A stretch of 64,000 nucleotides of DNA from OM182 bacterium MED-G28 (GCA_002457215.1 NTJZ01000013.1:1-64000), one strand, 5' to 3'; counted from the first letter of the stretch, positions 25,195-35,046 are shown. Numbers and translations: made by a program. The notes: generated by a model from the sequence alone, not told the origin.

Positions 25195-27378
25195 ATGATG
25201 ATCCCATTTTATTCACGAGTTCCTAAAAAAAGACTGATTCAATGGGCTCAGATTAGGGTGGCAAATTCCTGTCAATTCTTGCTAGCTAGTATCTTTTTGC
25301 TGGCACTGCCACCTGCCACCTTTAGCCAGCTGCAAGGCATTGAAGAAGGTAGTTGGCAATATCTAGGCGGGGACTCAGGTCATACCCGCGCCTCGCCGCA
25401 TCTTTCCCAGATTACGGCAGAAAATTTCGACGAGCTGGAAGTCGCCTGGACTTGGCGTGGAGACAATTTTGGACCAAACGTTGAGTATACCTTTCGATCA
25501 ACACCCGTTTACGTAGATGGAATCCTTTATACGGTAGCAGGTCAACGTCGCCAGGTAGTCGCGATCGATGCAGCCACTGGTGAAACCTTGTGGACCTTTC
25601 GAGAGCCTGAAACCATGCGCTACTTGCGCTCACCCCGAACAGATTTTGGTAAAGGCGTCGCCTACGGTGAAATTGATGAACAAGGGATTATCTATGTTAC
25701 CTCCCCAGCCTTCTTTTTATGGGCACTAGATGCAAGAACTGGCGTTCCACTAAAAAATTGGGGAAGCGAAACCGGAATTGATTCTTTTTCCGAATCCGGT
25801 GTGGTCGATCTCATTCCTCATTTAGTAAACGACTGGCCACGCTGGTTAGAGAGAGAGGGGGCCTATGATCCTAGCCATGGAATTCCTCAAAAATTAGGCA
25901 TGGTGACCGCATCGGCTCCACCTATTGTGGTTAATGGTGTCGTGGTTGTGTTAATTGGCCATGAACCGAGTTACGACCAAACCCGCATCGAAAACGTACC
26001 AGGTGACATTATGGGCTTTGATGCACGAACTGGAAAGGAGCTGTGGAAATTTCATGTTATTCCTAGGCCCGGAGAATTTGGTCATGAAACATGGGAAAAC
26101 GATGCCTGGCAATGGTCTGGTGACATGTCCTCGTGGGCACCAGCCTCAGCCGACCCTGAACTGGGACTGGTGTACATAGTAACGAATGCTTCTACCGTCC
26201 AGTCCTATACAGGCCATCGGCCCGGCCATAATTTATTTGGCGGCAGTGTCATCGCGCTGGATGCAGCGACCGGTGAACGGCGCTGGCATTTTCAGATTCA
26301 TCACAGCGAACAATGGAATTATGATATTCCAACCGCGCCGATACTGATGGACTTAAACATAAACGGAGAAGCAGTCCCAGCGCTCATTCAAAATACTAAA
26401 CAGGGCTTGATTTTCGCTTTTAACCGTGTGACTGGTGAACCTCTTTGGCCAATTGAAGAACGACCAGTTATGCAAACTCAAGTGCCCGGCAATTACACAG
26501 CAGCCACCCAGCCATACCCTACCTGGCCCGAACCCTTGGACCCCATTATCATTAACGGCATCACTGAGGAATTTCTTCTCGACTACACTCCAGAGTTGAA
26601 AGCACAGGCTCGGACTGTATTAAGCGACTTTGAAGTTGGTGGTTTGTATGTTCCTGCGCTGCCCTACCCCCATGCTAATAACTATAGAAACGTAGTGGGA
26701 TGTGTCGGTGGGTTAAACATCTATCACCCACCGGTAGCAGACCCTACTTCGGGCATTTTATATGCCTCGCATCGACGCAGCTGCAGTGCACCTGCGTTTA
26801 TGGAGCCAACTAATGGTATTGATGAAGTAAGAGGCCTACCGGGGTTATCTGCAGAAGCCTGGCGTGGACGAGAGCGACACACACCAACCACCGGAACTAC
26901 TGTAGCTGCCTGGGCGCCAGGTAGGTCACGAGAATTTCTACCACTTATAGATAGACTACCGGTCTATAAACCACTCTTTCAAGGTATGGCTGCCTACGAC
27001 ATGAATACCGGCGAGAAACTTTGGGACATTCCAATTGGGGAAACACCTGAAAACATAAAAAATCATCCATTACTGCAGGGAATCGATACTTCTGCTACCG
27101 GCGGTACCGGGCACTCTATTCAAATGGTTATGGGGGATTTGCTAGTGCAGACCACCGAGGACCTGCGTGGAGATACAGAGTTAAACGAGAATAATAATCC
27201 AGTGCTAAATGCTCGTGACCTTAGAACTGGCGAGATCCTTAACCGTGTCGAAATACCTGCACCCGGTCAATACGGCATGATGGCCTACATGCACAAAGGG
27301 AATCAGTACATCGTTTTGCAATCAGGCAGCGTAAAGAGGAGACAGACAGGAGCGTTATTTGCCTTGCGACTGCCGTAA
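25195..27378 (+). CDS. PQQ-dependent dehydrogenase, glucose/quinate dehydrogenase-type propeller
   Basis: Exported quinoprotein of about 727 residues. Blades carry DAATGETLWTF, DARTGKELWKF, DAATGERRWHF, NRVTGEPLWPI and DMNTGEKLWDI. The region FQIHHSEQWNYDIPTAPI followed by PALIQNTKQGLIFAFNR is the signature of membrane glucose and quinate/shikimate dehydrogenases, here without their five-helix membrane domain. One N-terminal hydrophobic segment (QFLLASIFLLALPPATFS) acts as signal peptide. Starts ATG 25195 or 25198 follow AGAGAG; the longer frame from GTG 25075 gives an unlikely 40-residue extension. It should oxidise an alcohol or sugar in the periplasm; the substrate is unknown. Confidence 0.85.
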   Translation: MMIPFYSRVPKKRLIQWAQIRVANSCQFLLASIFLLALPPATFSQLQGIEEGSWQYLGGDSGHTRASPHLSQITAENFDELEVAWTWRGDNFGPNVEYTFRSTPVYVDGILYTVAGQRRQVVAIDAATGETLWTFREPETMRYLRSPRTDFGKGVAYGEIDEQGIIYVTSPAFFLWALDARTGVPLKNWGSETGIDSFSESGVVDLIPHLVNDWPRWLEREGAYDPSHGIPQKLGMVTASAPPIVVNGVVVVLIGHEPSYDQTRIENVPGDIMGFDARTGKELWKFHVIPRPGEFGHETWENDAWQWSGDMSSWAPASADPELGLVYIVTNASTVQSYTGHRPGHNLFGGSVIALDAATGERRWHFQIHHSEQWNYDIPTAPILMDLNINGEAVPALIQNTKQGLIFAFNRVTGEPLWPIEERPVMQTQVPGNYTAATQPYPTWPEPLDPIIINGITEEFLLDYTPELKAQARTVLSDFEVGGLYVPALPYPHANNYRNVVGCVGGLNIYHPPVADPTSGILYASHRRSCSAPAFMEPTNGIDEVRGLPGLSAEAWRGRERHTPTTGTTVAAWAPGRSREFLPLIDRLPVYKPLFQGMAAYDMNTGEKLWDIPIGETPENIKNHPLLQGIDTSATGGTGHSIQMVMGDLLVQTTEDLRGDTELNENNNPVLNARDLRTGEILNRVEIPAPGQYGMMAYMHKGNQYIVLQSGSVKRRQTGALFALRLP

Positions 27379-27458
27379 CTTTTGATATCAGGTTAGTATT
27401 GCGGCGCCTTCGTTGTCTGCTTGAGAGTCAAATTTAAGCGGTAATCTTAAAATCCGTT

Positions 27459-28499
27459 TTAATTCAGGACGTGGCGTTCCAGCATGCGACGTCGAACCAC
27501 AGCCCCGTAAACATTGCCTTCATGGTCAACGCCTACACCCTCAGCCCCAGAATGATCATCTCGAAGTGGCTCCATGTCTTCGATAAACACATCGACACTG
27601 CCATCAATTGCCGAACCTATACGAATACCCTTCATTATTCCCATTAATTCTTTCGCCCCAGTGTCAGGACCAGACTCAGAGTCAGCAACGTAGATTCGGT
27701 CATCAGGTGTGATGAATATGCCACTGGGTCTGCCAAATTGACGCCACTCATCGATAAACTCGCCTTCCTGGGTGAATAACTGAATGCGATTGTTTTCGCG
27801 ATCACCGACAAACAATCGGCCGCGAGAATCCATCGCGATGGTATGGGGTTCGCTTATGAGGCCTTGAGCTGAACCCTTGCTGCCCCATTCTTTTATATAG
27901 TCACCGCTGGCGCTGTAATGAACGACGCGATTATTGAGACCTCCACGATGACTGTCAGTCACAAAAATATCGCCATCATTCGGATCAATTACCACATCAT
28001 TTGGAGAGTGCAGCAAATTGGGACCAGACCCTCCCCTGCCACTTTCCCCAAGAGTCATAAGTATTTCTCCCTCGGGGCTAAACTTAATAACCTGATGCCC
28101 GATTTCTTCATTACCTCTAGCATCTGCTACCCAGAGATTTCCTTCATGATCGACAGTGGCACCATGGGGAAAAATAAACAAACCTGCTCCGAAAGCCATT
28201 TGCAGGTTGCCCTCGTAGTCGTATTTGAGGATGGGCGGCTCAGGCCGGTTTTCACAAGAGTTTTCAAAGCAACGGTGAATTACATAAATGAACTGCCCAT
28301 TTGGCGAAGGTTCAACCGCGGTTACTGCTGCCCAAGCTCCAGTGCCCTCTGGCAATTCGCCCCAGTTTCGTTGCGTGACATATGGTCGTGGTAAGTCATT
28401 ACGCACACCGTGCACTGCAGGCTCAATAGATTGAGCAACCGCAGTGAGCGCGAAAGCCATTACTACAAGCACCGTTGGGAGAACCTTTATCAAATTCAT
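27459..28499 (-). CDS. Exported NHL-repeat protein (paralogue 2)
   Basis: A 346-residue periplasmic propeller (signal peptide to about residue 22, TAVAQ). Six NHL-like units are visible, for example GATVDHEGNLWVADARGNEE, DVVIDPNDGDIFVTDSHRGG, TIAMDSRGRLFVGDRENNR and GIFITPDDRIYVADSESG. An insert CFENSCENRPEPP carries two Cys. NHL propellers of this group resemble the lyase domain of peptidylglycine amidating enzyme, but the catalytic residues were not verified. ATG 28499 is preceded by AGGACTAATC; an adjacent TTG is ignored. It is divergent from the cytochrome/monooxygenase operon, with its promoter region shared. Confidence 0.83.
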   Translation of the reverse strand: MNLIKVLPTVLVVMAFALTAVAQSIEPAVHGVRNDLPRPYVTQRNWGELPEGTGAWAAVTAVEPSPNGQFIYVIHRCFENSCENRPEPPILKYDYEGNLQMAFGAGLFIFPHGATVDHEGNLWVADARGNEEIGHQVIKFSPEGEILMTLGESGRGGSGPNLLHSPNDVVIDPNDGDIFVTDSHRGGLNNRVVHYSASGDYIKEWGSKGSAQGLISEPHTIAMDSRGRLFVGDRENNRIQLFTQEGEFIDEWRQFGRPSGIFITPDDRIYVADSESGPDTGAKELMGIMKGIRIGSAIDGSVDVFIEDMEPLRDDHSGAEGVGVDHEGNVYGAVVRRRMLERHVLN

Positions 28500-28597
28500 C
28501 AAGATTAGTCCTATTATTCCGAGTCTATAAATAATCCTATCATTCCAAAATCTTCACGCCCACCACCAGATCAATGACGCCGAATGCCTCAATTTGC

Positions 28598-28626
28598 TTG
28601 ACTCCGGGAATACCACCCAGTTTAAT
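28598..28626 (+). promoter_or_regulatory. Sigma-70-like promoter of the cytochrome/monooxygenase operon
   Basis: TTGACT (28598-28603) and TTTAAT (28621-28626) are separated by exactly 17 bases, each matching 5 of 6 consensus positions. The inferred start site lies about 75 bases upstream of the ATG at 28708. It is one of the best promoter matches in the window. Confidence 0.5.
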
Positions 28627-28707
28627 CAGGAATTGGAATATTTAAAGCGTGAGTCGCCCCAGACGACTACCCTTTATGTAACCCAATCACTCTTTTAAGA
28701 GAAAGTT

Positions 28708-30060
28708 ATGAATAATATCAGCAGGCTTTTTAACTCAATTGCCCTTATTGCAATACCCGCATTCGTTCAGGCACAGGCTGGCGAGCAGCAGATCACCTAC
28801 AATGGCGAAGCAGGCCGTATTATCAATGAGAACTGCGTAGTATGCCATCGAGAAGGTGGCATAGGCCCAATGCAATTTGAGTCCTATGATCAAATTCGGC
28901 CCTGGGCACCTTTGATTCAGCTAAAAGTGGCTAATCGAGAAATGCCACCCTATGCCTATGATCACGGCATCGGGATTCAAAACCTGCAAGGCGATTGGCG
29001 TCTAGAACAAGAAGAGATTGACACTCTTGTAGCCTGGGTTAATCAAGGAGCTCCTTTGGGTGATCCTGATTCGCCCCTAGCTGCACCACGATTAAACGAC
29101 CCTGATGCGTGGAATTTTGTTAGCGAATTAGGGGAACCAGATTTAGTAATTCCTTCAGTTGCTATAGATATTCCTGCGAATGGCAATGATTTATGGAGCA
29201 CCCACTATGTGCCAAGTGGCATATCAAGCGATCGCTGCATAAAAGCAGTACAAGTTAAACCTCGAGGTGATGCAAAGTCAGTTGTTCATCATGCAAACTC
29301 AACTATAGACGTATATAACGATGACGGTGAATTAGAGCGTTATAGCATGCTTACTGAATATGCGATGGGCAAATGGGGTGAGTTAGTACCCGAAGATGTT
29401 TGTCGCACGATTCCATCTAATTCCATGGTGCGCTGGAGCATTCATATGTTTCCTGGCGGCCTCGGGAGCATAGCACCAGGTACTATCATAGAAGATAACG
29501 TGGTAGAAATTGGCCTATGGCTGCACCCTGAAGGTTATGAAGATAATGTTGGTTATACTCAAGACTTAAAACAGTACAACATTCAGTACGAAAGAGCAGA
29601 GCGAGACTTGCGTTTAGTTATTCCACCTCATGGCTACACGATGACCCAGGGTTTTCACTCTTTTGATCACCCGGTTCGCATAGACAGCTTTCAACCCCAC
29701 GGTCATTTGCGCATGCGCTCAGCATCATTTGAAATTTTCTATCCTAAAACTGGCCAAACAGAAGAGATAAGTCAAATTTCTAATTGGAGTGCAACCTGGC
29801 ACCATAGTCATATTTATGAACCGGACGTTGCTCCTTTGTTACCAACTGGGGCAGTGCTCGTACTGAAGCAATGGTACGACAACACTGCGGACAATCCGAA
29901 TAACCCAGACCCGGATCAATGGGTATTCGGGGGCAGTAGAACGGCTGATGAAATGACCCATGCCTGGATAGCAGTAACCCACTTAGATGAAGAAGGCTAT
30001 GAAAAATTAGTTGCCGAGCGTAAAGAAAAAGAAGCTCGCTCATTTGCTGGTAACGATTAG
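28708..30060 (+). CDS. Cytochrome c/copper type II monooxygenase-like exported protein A
   Basis: A 450-residue protein with signal peptide (cut near VQA). A c-type heme site C43VVCH47 lies in a domain of about 100 residues, with MPPYAYD as a possible Met ligand region. From about residue 150 there is a fold resembling the copper type II ascorbate-dependent monooxygenase family, with His-rich motifs VVHHANSTID, WSIHMFPGG, LWLHPEG, FQPHGHLRM and WHHSHIYE. These could form two copper sites, but no reaction is known for bacterial heme-fused members. It is first in a three-gene operon, 123 bases before a homologous gene. A ribosome-site-like AGAGAAAG precedes the ATG. Confidence 0.82.
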   Translation: MNNISRLFNSIALIAIPAFVQAQAGEQQITYNGEAGRIINENCVVCHREGGIGPMQFESYDQIRPWAPLIQLKVANREMPPYAYDHGIGIQNLQGDWRLEQEEIDTLVAWVNQGAPLGDPDSPLAAPRLNDPDAWNFVSELGEPDLVIPSVAIDIPANGNDLWSTHYVPSGISSDRCIKAVQVKPRGDAKSVVHHANSTIDVYNDDGELERYSMLTEYAMGKWGELVPEDVCRTIPSNSMVRWSIHMFPGGLGSIAPGTIIEDNVVEIGLWLHPEGYEDNVGYTQDLKQYNIQYERAERDLRLVIPPHGYTMTQGFHSFDHPVRIDSFQPHGHLRMRSASFEIFYPKTGQTEEISQISNWSATWHHSHIYEPDVAPLLPTGAVLVLKQWYDNTADNPNNPDPDQWVFGGSRTADEMTHAWIAVTHLDEEGYEKLVAERKEKEARSFAGND

Positions 30061-30183
30061 ACAGAGACTTCTGAAGAGGACTCTCTGCGCAATAAAATCC
30101 AACTGCCTAAAGGTAGTATTTTATAGTAGCTGTCGAAAATTTTATTATATGAATTTCAATTAACGCCTGCTGGAGAAAGCACA

Positions 30184-31581
30184 ATGAAACTCAGCATTAA
30201 GAAGACCCTCTCTTTTATTATCGGACTGCTTGCCTTTCCCATGGCCGGCTTTGGTCAGAGCGATAGTGTTACGTTCCACAAAGACATTGAACCAATCTTG
30301 CAGCGTAGTTGCCAAAACTGTCACCGGGTTGGTGGTGGCGGTCCTATGCCACTGGTGACCTATGATGAAGTCGCTCCCTTCGCCGGTTTGATCGAGTACA
30401 AGACAGGACTGCGAGACCGTGCTGGCGCCATGCCACCATGGTACGTAGAAAAAAATATCGGCATTCAGAGCTTTAAAAACGATAACTCACTTAGTGATGA
30501 GGATCTCGCCGCAATATCTACTTGGGCTAGAAGCGGAACCCCACAGGGAGATCCTTCAGATGCCCCAGAGCCTCTGATCTTTGATGACAGCATCAAGTGG
30601 AAAGCCGGCACGCCAGACCTCGTTGTCAAACTACCTGAAATTACCAAGTTGGCCGGAACTGCTGACTGGTGGGGCGAACTAGAAACCGTGCCAACCGGAC
30701 TGACTGAAGACCGTTATGTAAAGTCTGTAGAAGTGGTCGAGGTTAACGACGTCGATATGACCCAACTTTCGGGGACCGTTGGCGGACGATACATATTCCA
30801 TCACATGCTCTGGTTTACTGCAAAATTGGATGAAGAAGGAAACCCTCAGCGTGGAATGTTCAGTAATCCATGGCCAGTGCATGAAGTCGGACGTAACGCT
30901 GATATATTCGACGATAATACAGGTCGCCTTTTAGAAGCAGGTTCAGCGATAGTGTCTGACTCGATTCATTTGCACTCCAATGGCAGAGATACCACGGGTC
31001 ACCTGGAGATTGGTTTTACTTTCCATGATCGGGACTTCGAACCCAAGTATAGAGACACGATAAATTTTACCGGAAATGGAGTTGACATAAGTATTGCGCC
31101 AAATCAGACAGATCAAGAACTTCATGCCTACAGTATTCTTGAAGCACATACTAAGATTGTCTCTTTCGAACCTCACCTGCATGCCCCCGGAACTCGCATG
31201 TGTCTGGAAGCAATCTGGGGTCATCAAGTCGAAACGCTTTCCTGTGTTGGATACGATCACAACTGGGTGCGTACCTATCAATTTGAGGATTCCGCGGCGC
31301 CGTTGTTACCTAAAGGTACTATCCTTCACATCACTGGTTATATGAATAATACGGAGACTAATATCAACATCCCAGATCCGCGCAATTGGCAGGGATCTGG
31401 CAATCGTTCCACACAGAACATGTTTCTCGATCTCGGCATTCGGGTATCCATGAATCAGGAGCAATTCCTGGAAGCCATGGAAGAAAGACAACAAGTTCTC
31501 AATTTGGGCCCGAACGATCATGTTATCGGATGTCCGCTCTGCACGGCGACTTTGGTTTCACTCGTCGAAGCTGAAGATTAG
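30184..31581 (+). CDS. Cytochrome c/copper type II monooxygenase-like exported protein B
   Basis: A 465-residue paralogue of the preceding gene with the same architecture: signal peptide, heme site C43QNCH47 at the identical residue number, AGAMPPWYVE, then a His-rich C-terminal domain. Motifs are IFHHMLWF, SIHLHSNGR, EIGFTFHD, FEPHLHAPG and VGYDHNW. It differs from A in having Cys at CLEAIW, SCVGYD and a C-terminal CPLCTA pair that could bind a metal or form a disulfide. TGGAG precedes the ATG. The pair may form a heterodimer at the outer face of the inner membrane, which is inference. Confidence 0.82.
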   Translation: MKLSIKKTLSFIIGLLAFPMAGFGQSDSVTFHKDIEPILQRSCQNCHRVGGGGPMPLVTYDEVAPFAGLIEYKTGLRDRAGAMPPWYVEKNIGIQSFKNDNSLSDEDLAAISTWARSGTPQGDPSDAPEPLIFDDSIKWKAGTPDLVVKLPEITKLAGTADWWGELETVPTGLTEDRYVKSVEVVEVNDVDMTQLSGTVGGRYIFHHMLWFTAKLDEEGNPQRGMFSNPWPVHEVGRNADIFDDNTGRLLEAGSAIVSDSIHLHSNGRDTTGHLEIGFTFHDRDFEPKYRDTINFTGNGVDISIAPNQTDQELHAYSILEAHTKIVSFEPHLHAPGTRMCLEAIWGHQVETLSCVGYDHNWVRTYQFEDSAAPLLPKGTILHITGYMNNTETNINIPDPRNWQGSGNRSTQNMFLDLGIRVSMNQEQFLEAMEERQQVLNLGPNDHVIGCPLCTATLVSLVEAED

Positions 31582-31592
31582 TTGGAGACAGA

Positions 31593-32525
31593 ATGAAATT
31601 ATTAGCTAATAAATTTAGAAGCAGGTGTAACTCTCTATTGCTTACAACGGTAGTGCTTCTCTTACCTGCCGCATTTGCCGCAGAAACTTTGCAATATGGT
31701 GCACCTGTCTATCCTTCCTTTGAGGGCTGGCGCCCGAACCCAGACGGATCATTCAATCTCATGTTCGGATACATGAATGAAAATTGGGAAGAGCAACCAT
31801 TGGTCGAAATTGGAGACAATAATTTTTTCTCTCCCGGTGAACCTGACCGAGGTCAACCGACAAATTTTATGCCACGCCGAAATCGTTTTACTTTCGAGGT
31901 AAATGTACCTTCCGATTGGGGTGATCGTGAGCTGGTTTGGAATTTAAATATCAATGGCGTGGAATCCAAGGCCTATGGAACCCTGAAGCCTGACTACCTA
32001 GTTGATAACATGATAATCGCTTCTGAAACTGGGTCTCTCGGAATTGGAGTCAGTAGCCCTGAATCCAGGTCGAATACGCCTCCAGTGCTCACATTTCAGG
32101 GTGATGATGCGCGCACGGCTAAGGTAGGTGAGGCAATAACCCTTCGGACTCACCTTGAAGATGATGGCTTACCAAGATCAAGACTAAGATCTTCTAGGTC
32201 TGAGAGTGACCTGCATCGGGCCATGTTTCGCGCTCCTCAAAAACCCACTGTAAGTAAATTAAATGCCCTATTCCTGAGTTGGAATGTCTATCGTGGAGAA
32301 GGCAGGGTTACGTTCGATCCCCCACAAACCAAGGTATGGGAAGACACCCGCGTATCGGCTAACTCCCCCTGGGGTGGGCTGTGGCTGCCGCCAGTAATCC
32401 CTGATGATGGCATGATTGAAGTAACTGCGACTTTTGATGAGCCTGGCATCTATACTCTCTGGGGACGGGCAGATGACGGTGGGCTTTATGCCGACACCTA
32501 TTTGACTGTCACTGTCACTCCTTGA
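31593..32525 (+). CDS. Exported protein of the cytochrome/monooxygenase operon
   Basis: A 310-residue secreted protein (signal peptide to about residue 29, FAAE). Its beta-rich sequence includes YPSFEGWRPNPDGSFNLMFG, FEVNVPSDWGDRELVWNL and a C-terminal Ig-like end GIYTLWGRADDGGLYADTYL. It starts 11 bases after paralogue B with TTGGAGACAG as ribosome site, so it is certainly in that operon. No enzyme motif is seen; it could be a substrate-binding or structural partner. A basic patch near residue 200 (PRSRLRSSRS) is odd for a periplasmic protein. A strong terminator follows. Confidence 0.8.
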   Translation: MKLLANKFRSRCNSLLLTTVVLLLPAAFAAETLQYGAPVYPSFEGWRPNPDGSFNLMFGYMNENWEEQPLVEIGDNNFFSPGEPDRGQPTNFMPRRNRFTFEVNVPSDWGDRELVWNLNINGVESKAYGTLKPDYLVDNMIIASETGSLGIGVSSPESRSNTPPVLTFQGDDARTAKVGEAITLRTHLEDDGLPRSRLRSSRSESDLHRAMFRAPQKPTVSKLNALFLSWNVYRGEGRVTFDPPQTKVWEDTRVSANSPWGGLWLPPVIPDDGMIEVTATFDEPGIYTLWGRADDGGLYADTYLTVTVTP

Positions 32526-32561
32526 GAACAGCCTGCAAACCAGCTAAATTAGCTTTCATCT

Positions 32562-32591
32562 AAAAAAGCAGTTCAATCGAACTGCTTTTTT
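32562..32591 (+). terminator. Strong rho-independent terminator
   Basis: A perfect 13-base stem, 32562-32574 with 32579-32591, with core GCAGTTC/GAACTGC, loop AATC and a six-T tract. It ends the three-gene cytochrome/monooxygenase operon. Confidence 0.88.
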
Positions 32592-32629
32592 CTTCCCTGA
32601 ATTTTAGTGAAAGCATATTGAGTAAACCC

Positions 32630-34255
32630 ATGGCTGCAGAAGAAAACACAACCTATCAAGAAATCTATGACTCTTTTACTTGGGATAGACCCACTCATTT
32701 CAATTTTGCTAATGACGTTGTTGATAAATGGGCACAGCAAAACCCAAGTAAACAAGCTCTGTTTTGGGTAGACGATAACGGTAATGAAAAGACACGGACA
32801 TTTGATCAAATTTCAAGGAATTCAAAAAAAATTAGCAATGCCTTGACAAATTCTGGAGTAAAACGTGGAGATGTCATCATTTTATTATTGGGGCGAGAGG
32901 TGGAATGGTGGGAAGCTTTTACTGCAGCCCTCCGAATGGGCGCAGTTGTTTCACCTGGCACTACCCAGCTCTCAGCGAAAGATATCAAGTATCGTTTAGG
33001 TGCTGCTAGCGCCACCTGTATTGTTACCAATGCGGCTAATGCGGAGAAAATTGATGAGGTTGCTGCCTCCTGCCCAACACTTGTAACAAAAGTACTTATA
33101 GATGGTCTGTGCGATGGCTGGCTGCATTATCCAACACTCCTGGATAAGTCAGAGGAAGACTTTGCGGAGATAAATACAGCATCCAATGATGAATCGATGT
33201 GCTATTTCACTTCTGGTACGACTGGCTACCCCAAAATGACTATTCATACCCAAGACTATGCACTTAGTCATCAGGTCACCGGCGCGCACTGGTTAAACCT
33301 TGGTGAGAACGACTTACATTGGAATATAAGTGACACCGGCTGGGCAAAGGCAGCTTGGAGTAGTTATTTTGGTCCCTGGACTTGCGGGGCAGCCCTGTTT
33401 ATTCATCATTCTGCCGGTTTCAATCCTGGGCAAACATTAACTTTTATTGAAAAATATCCTATTACTACAATGTGTGGTGCTCCCACCATATATAGGATGT
33501 TAGTGCTAGAAAAACTATCTAATTATGATTTCGGTGAATTAAAGCATTGTGTTGGTGCAGGCGAACCCCTCAACCCTGAAATTATTGACACATGGAAAAA
33601 CGCAACGGGAATTACTATTCGAGATGGTTATGGGCAAACAGAAACTGGCATCCTCTGTGGAAATTTTCATTTTATAGAACCGAAGTTTGGTTCAATGGGA
33701 AAGCCAGCACCCGGAATCCATTTATCAGTAATAGATGAAGATGGCAATGAAGTGGCCACTAATACCGAAGGAGACATTGCCGTGCGAGTGGAGCCGGATC
33801 GACCCCAAGGGTTGTTTAAGGAATATAAAAATGACCCTGAGCGCACCGCTGACACTCGAAGGGGCCCTTGGTATATCACAGGAGATCGCGCCACCATTGA
33901 TAATGAGGGTTACTTCTGGTTTGTATCCCGTGCCGATGATGTAATCCTGTCTGCCGGCTACCGTATTGGGCCATTTGAAGTGGAGAGCGCACTAATCGAG
34001 CATGCTGCTGTAGCTGAATCTGCCGTTGTATCGAGCCCCGATGCAACCAGGGGTGAAGTGGTCAAGGCCTTTGTGGTGCTTGTACCAGGTGCTGAAGCAA
34101 GTGACTCTTTGGCAAAAGAATTACAAGATCATGTAAAAAAGGTCACGGCTCCCTATAAATACCCACGCAAGCTGGAATTTATTGAAGCTCTCCCCAAAAC
34201 CGTCAGCGGCAAGATTCGTCGTATCGAATTGCGCGAAAAAGAATGGAGCAATTAG
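32630..34255 (+). CDS. AMP-dependent acyl-CoA synthetase (medium-chain/acetyl-CoA synthetase branch)
   Basis: A 541-residue enzyme that activates a carboxylic acid to its CoA thioester via an acyl-AMP. Core motifs: YFTSGTTGYPKM (AMP-binding P-loop), ISDTGWAKAAWSSYFGPW, DGYGQTETG, the hinge YITGDRATID and SRADDVI, and the C-terminal acylation Lys in PKTVSGKIRR. DTGWAKAAW and GYGQTETG place it near medium-chain (ACSM-like) synthetases, so medium-chain or aromatic acids are likely. ATG 32630 is preferred to a TTG at 32618. The last 13 bases overlap the methyltransferase gene, so the two are co-translated. Confidence 0.9.
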   Translation: MAAEENTTYQEIYDSFTWDRPTHFNFANDVVDKWAQQNPSKQALFWVDDNGNEKTRTFDQISRNSKKISNALTNSGVKRGDVIILLLGREVEWWEAFTAALRMGAVVSPGTTQLSAKDIKYRLGAASATCIVTNAANAEKIDEVAASCPTLVTKVLIDGLCDGWLHYPTLLDKSEEDFAEINTASNDESMCYFTSGTTGYPKMTIHTQDYALSHQVTGAHWLNLGENDLHWNISDTGWAKAAWSSYFGPWTCGAALFIHHSAGFNPGQTLTFIEKYPITTMCGAPTIYRMLVLEKLSNYDFGELKHCVGAGEPLNPEIIDTWKNATGITIRDGYGQTETGILCGNFHFIEPKFGSMGKPAPGIHLSVIDEDGNEVATNTEGDIAVRVEPDRPQGLFKEYKNDPERTADTRRGPWYITGDRATIDNEGYFWFVSRADDVILSAGYRIGPFEVESALIEHAAVAESAVVSSPDATRGEVVKAFVVLVPGAEASDSLAKELQDHVKKVTAPYKYPRKLEFIEALPKTVSGKIRRIELREKEWSN

Positions 34256-35046
34256 TTTTGATTAGGCGTTTTCTGGTAGTGGTGGGATTCTTGACTATCA
34301 GCCAGTCATTGAGTGCTGCTGCGATCAATGAAGCCGCTGTTCTTGCAGCAATGAGCAAGCAAGATCGCTTACCCGATGACATTACCAGAGATGCAAGAAG
34401 TCAGCCGCAAGATGTAATTCCTTTATTAGCGTTAGAGACAGGGGATCGAGTGGTGGATATATTCGCCGGCGGAGGCTACTACACAGAACTCTTAGCCTCT
34501 GTTGTAGGCCGCCAAGGCGAAGCTCTGTTGCACAATAATAATGGTTTCGAAGCTTGGGGCATCAACGGCCTAACTGATCGCTTCGCTTTGGGGCGAGACG
34601 CTGGCAATATCATACGCCACAACCGCAGCGGCATTAATCTCGATTTAGATGAAGCCTCATTGGACGGCGCATTGATAGTAATGGCTTTCCACGATCTTTA
34701 CGTTGTTCCAAAACGTTATAACGGCGAAGAGTATGTTCCTGTTGGTAATCCAGCAAATACAAAATATTTTCTTGAACAGGTTTTCACTGCCCTAAAACCT
34801 GGCGGAAGGTTCGTAGTAGTTGATCATGCTGGAGACGCCTTGATGGATCATGACGTTATTGCAGATTTACATCGCATAGAGGAATCTTTTGTTCGCAGTG
34901 AAATTGAGGATGCCGGATTTATTTTTGTCAGCTCGTCTGAAGCACTGCGAAACGAAGCAGATGATCGGTCTATGATCGTCTTCGATCTAGATGTTCAGTT
35001 TAAAACTGATCGCTTCATTTTTGCATTCGAAAAGCCAGCGAAGTAG
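34243..35046 (+). CDS. Exported SAM-dependent methyltransferase-like protein (COG4798 type)
   Basis: A 267-residue Rossmann-fold protein with motif I VVDIFAGGGYYTELLA and a later VFTALKPGGRFVVVDH typical of class I methyltransferases. The N-terminus LIRRFLVVVGFLTISQSLSAA is a signal peptide, so the protein should be periplasmic, where S-adenosylmethionine is not normally supplied. Predicted methyltransferases of this COG with signal peptides are known but uncharacterised. It starts inside the acyl-CoA synthetase gene, implying translational coupling. Confidence 0.82.
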   Translation: MEQLVLIRRFLVVVGFLTISQSLSAAAINEAAVLAAMSKQDRLPDDITRDARSQPQDVIPLLALETGDRVVDIFAGGGYYTELLASVVGRQGEALLHNNNGFEAWGINGLTDRFALGRDAGNIIRHNRSGINLDLDEASLDGALIVMAFHDLYVVPKRYNGEEYVPVGNPANTKYFLEQVFTALKPGGRFVVVDHAGDALMDHDVIADLHRIEESFVRSEIEDAGFIFVSSSEALRNEADDRSMIVFDLDVQFKTDRFIFAFEKPAK

